In this document: piece after piece, positions 5,955 through 6,099 of the stretch
How the letters are laid out: every line of letters starts with the position of its first letter
How positions within the stretch are numbered: position 1 is the stretch's first letter
Assembly (NCBI GenBank): GCA_021795795.1
Contig: JAJYPA010000497.1
Coordinates: forward strand, 1 to 6,099
Origin: Pseudomonadota bacterium
GTDB lineage: Bacteria > Pseudomonadota > Gammaproteobacteria > Halothiobacillales > Halothiobacillaceae
Direction of reading: 5' to 3'
Length of the DNA stretch: 6,099 nucleotides
Position numbers and translations under genes: made by a program
The notes under the pieces: generated by a model
The model's database searches: none
Told to the model about the DNA's origin: nothing
Seen by the model: the letters and a program-made list of their open reading frames with translations, nothing else

Positions 5955-5960
5955 ATTTAC

Positions 5961-5964
5961 AAAG
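5961..5964. repeat. possible target-site duplication, right copy (AAAG)
   Basis: Right-hand AAAG matching 5806-5809, immediately outside the right terminal inverted repeat. Confidence 0.4.
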
Positions 5965-5989
5965 TAATCGCACTGTCAACCCAATTCTA

Positions 5990-6026
5990 AAATGTCCCCT
6001 TTTTTCCAAAGCTGAAATGTCCCCTT
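5990..6026 (+). repeat. two direct AAATGTCCCCTT boxes, 25-bp period
   Basis: The copies are 5990-6001 and 6015-6026. A weaker TGTCC follows at 6033-6037. The period of about two and a half helical turns fits tandem transposase sites at an IS end. Confidence 0.85.
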
Positions 6027-6084
6027 CTGAGTTGTCCTAGCGCGGGGTGGGTGGTGTAGTGTGCGCAGCCTTGCCGATGGGGGA

Positions 6085-6099
6085 ATGACGCCAGATGTG
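6085..6099 (+). CDS. possible first codons of the second element's transposase
   Basis: An ATG at 6085 opens a frame reading MTPDV to the window edge, after a purine-rich GGGGGA that overlaps or nearly touches the start. Its place about 110 bp inside the IS end suits a transposase or integrase-like start, but five codons are not enough for homology. An upstream ATG at 6076 stops after three codons. Confidence 0.25.

Larger units (their letters stand above)
5810..5960. repeat. 151-bp structured element with terminal inverted repeats (MITE- or REP-like)
   Basis: The left end GTAAGCGCTGATTTATTC (5810-5827) and the reverse complement of the right end (5943-5960), GTAAATGCTGATTTATTC, match at 16 of 18 positions. 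AAAG directly precedes the left end (5806-5809) and directly follows the right end (5961-5964), as a 4-bp target duplication would. There is no coding potential. Inside are four inverted repeats: hairpin 5840-5858, palindrome 5859-5889, hairpin 5895-5917 and hairpin 5923-5954. The GCTGATTTATTC word occurs a third time internally. This organisation fits a non-autonomous mobile element; similarity of the CTGATTTATTC end to IS5-type termini is only a recollection. A structured RNA or a complex terminator for the upstream gene is the alternative. Confidence 0.65.
5974..6099. mobile_element. end of a second insertion sequence with repeated AAATGTCCCC boxes (partial)
   Basis: The stretch starts TGTCAACCCAATTC and holds two copies of AAATGTCCCCTT, with the TGTCCCC cores at 5993-5999 and 6018-6024, 25 bp apart. 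Repeated boxes just inside a TG terminus are typical transposase-binding sites, as in IS21-like and some integrase-type (IS1202/ISNCY) elements. I cannot decide between families. The boundary at 5974 is inferred from the TG. The rest of the element lies beyond the window. Confidence 0.6.

Noticed and set aside
5773..5973. CRISPR array
   Set aside because: The repeats here are inverted and unevenly spaced, with only one direct 12-bp copy pair 107 bp apart and no regular spacers.

Overview
The window is chromosomal DNA from a gammaproteobacterium with moderately high GC. The evidence is the set of proteins and their order: a sigma-E operon (rpoE-rseA-rseB-rseC) transcribed leftward and facing a rightward nadB. 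This divergent arrangement is well known in Gammaproteobacteria such as Escherichia coli. The genus cannot be named from the sequence alone.

Layout from left to right. Positions 1-156 are one end of an IS3-family insertion sequence, with the N-terminus of its OrfA on the minus strand. It lies 8 bp beyond the rseC stop codon. Positions 165-3197 hold the envelope-stress operon on the minus strand: rpoE (sigma factor), rseA (membrane anti-sigma), rseB (periplasmic regulator of RseA) and rseC (inner-membrane protein). rseA-rseB and rseB-rseC are tightly spaced or overlapping, which implies translational coupling. Positions 3198-3361 are the shared divergent control region. nadB (L-aspartate oxidase, first step of NAD synthesis) follows on the plus strand. 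About 50 bp after it is a TrmB-like class I methyltransferase, an apparent paralogue with an altered catalytic motif.

Positions 5773-6099 carry no complete gene. They hold a compact 151-bp element (5810-5960) with 18-bp imperfect terminal inverted repeats, possible AAAG flanking duplications, and four internal hairpins or palindromes. Thirteen bases further on begins the end of a second insertion sequence (TGTCAACC...), with repeated AAATGTCCCC boxes and perhaps the first codons of its transposase.

The core genes work as follows. RseA holds RpoE at the membrane, and RseB protects RseA until envelope damage triggers proteolysis. RpoE then drives the stress regulon, usually including its own operon. 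NadB and the methyltransferase are housekeeping functions next door. The intact core block is bracketed by mobile DNA on both sides. The most unusual item is the structured, MITE-like repeat at 5810-5960.
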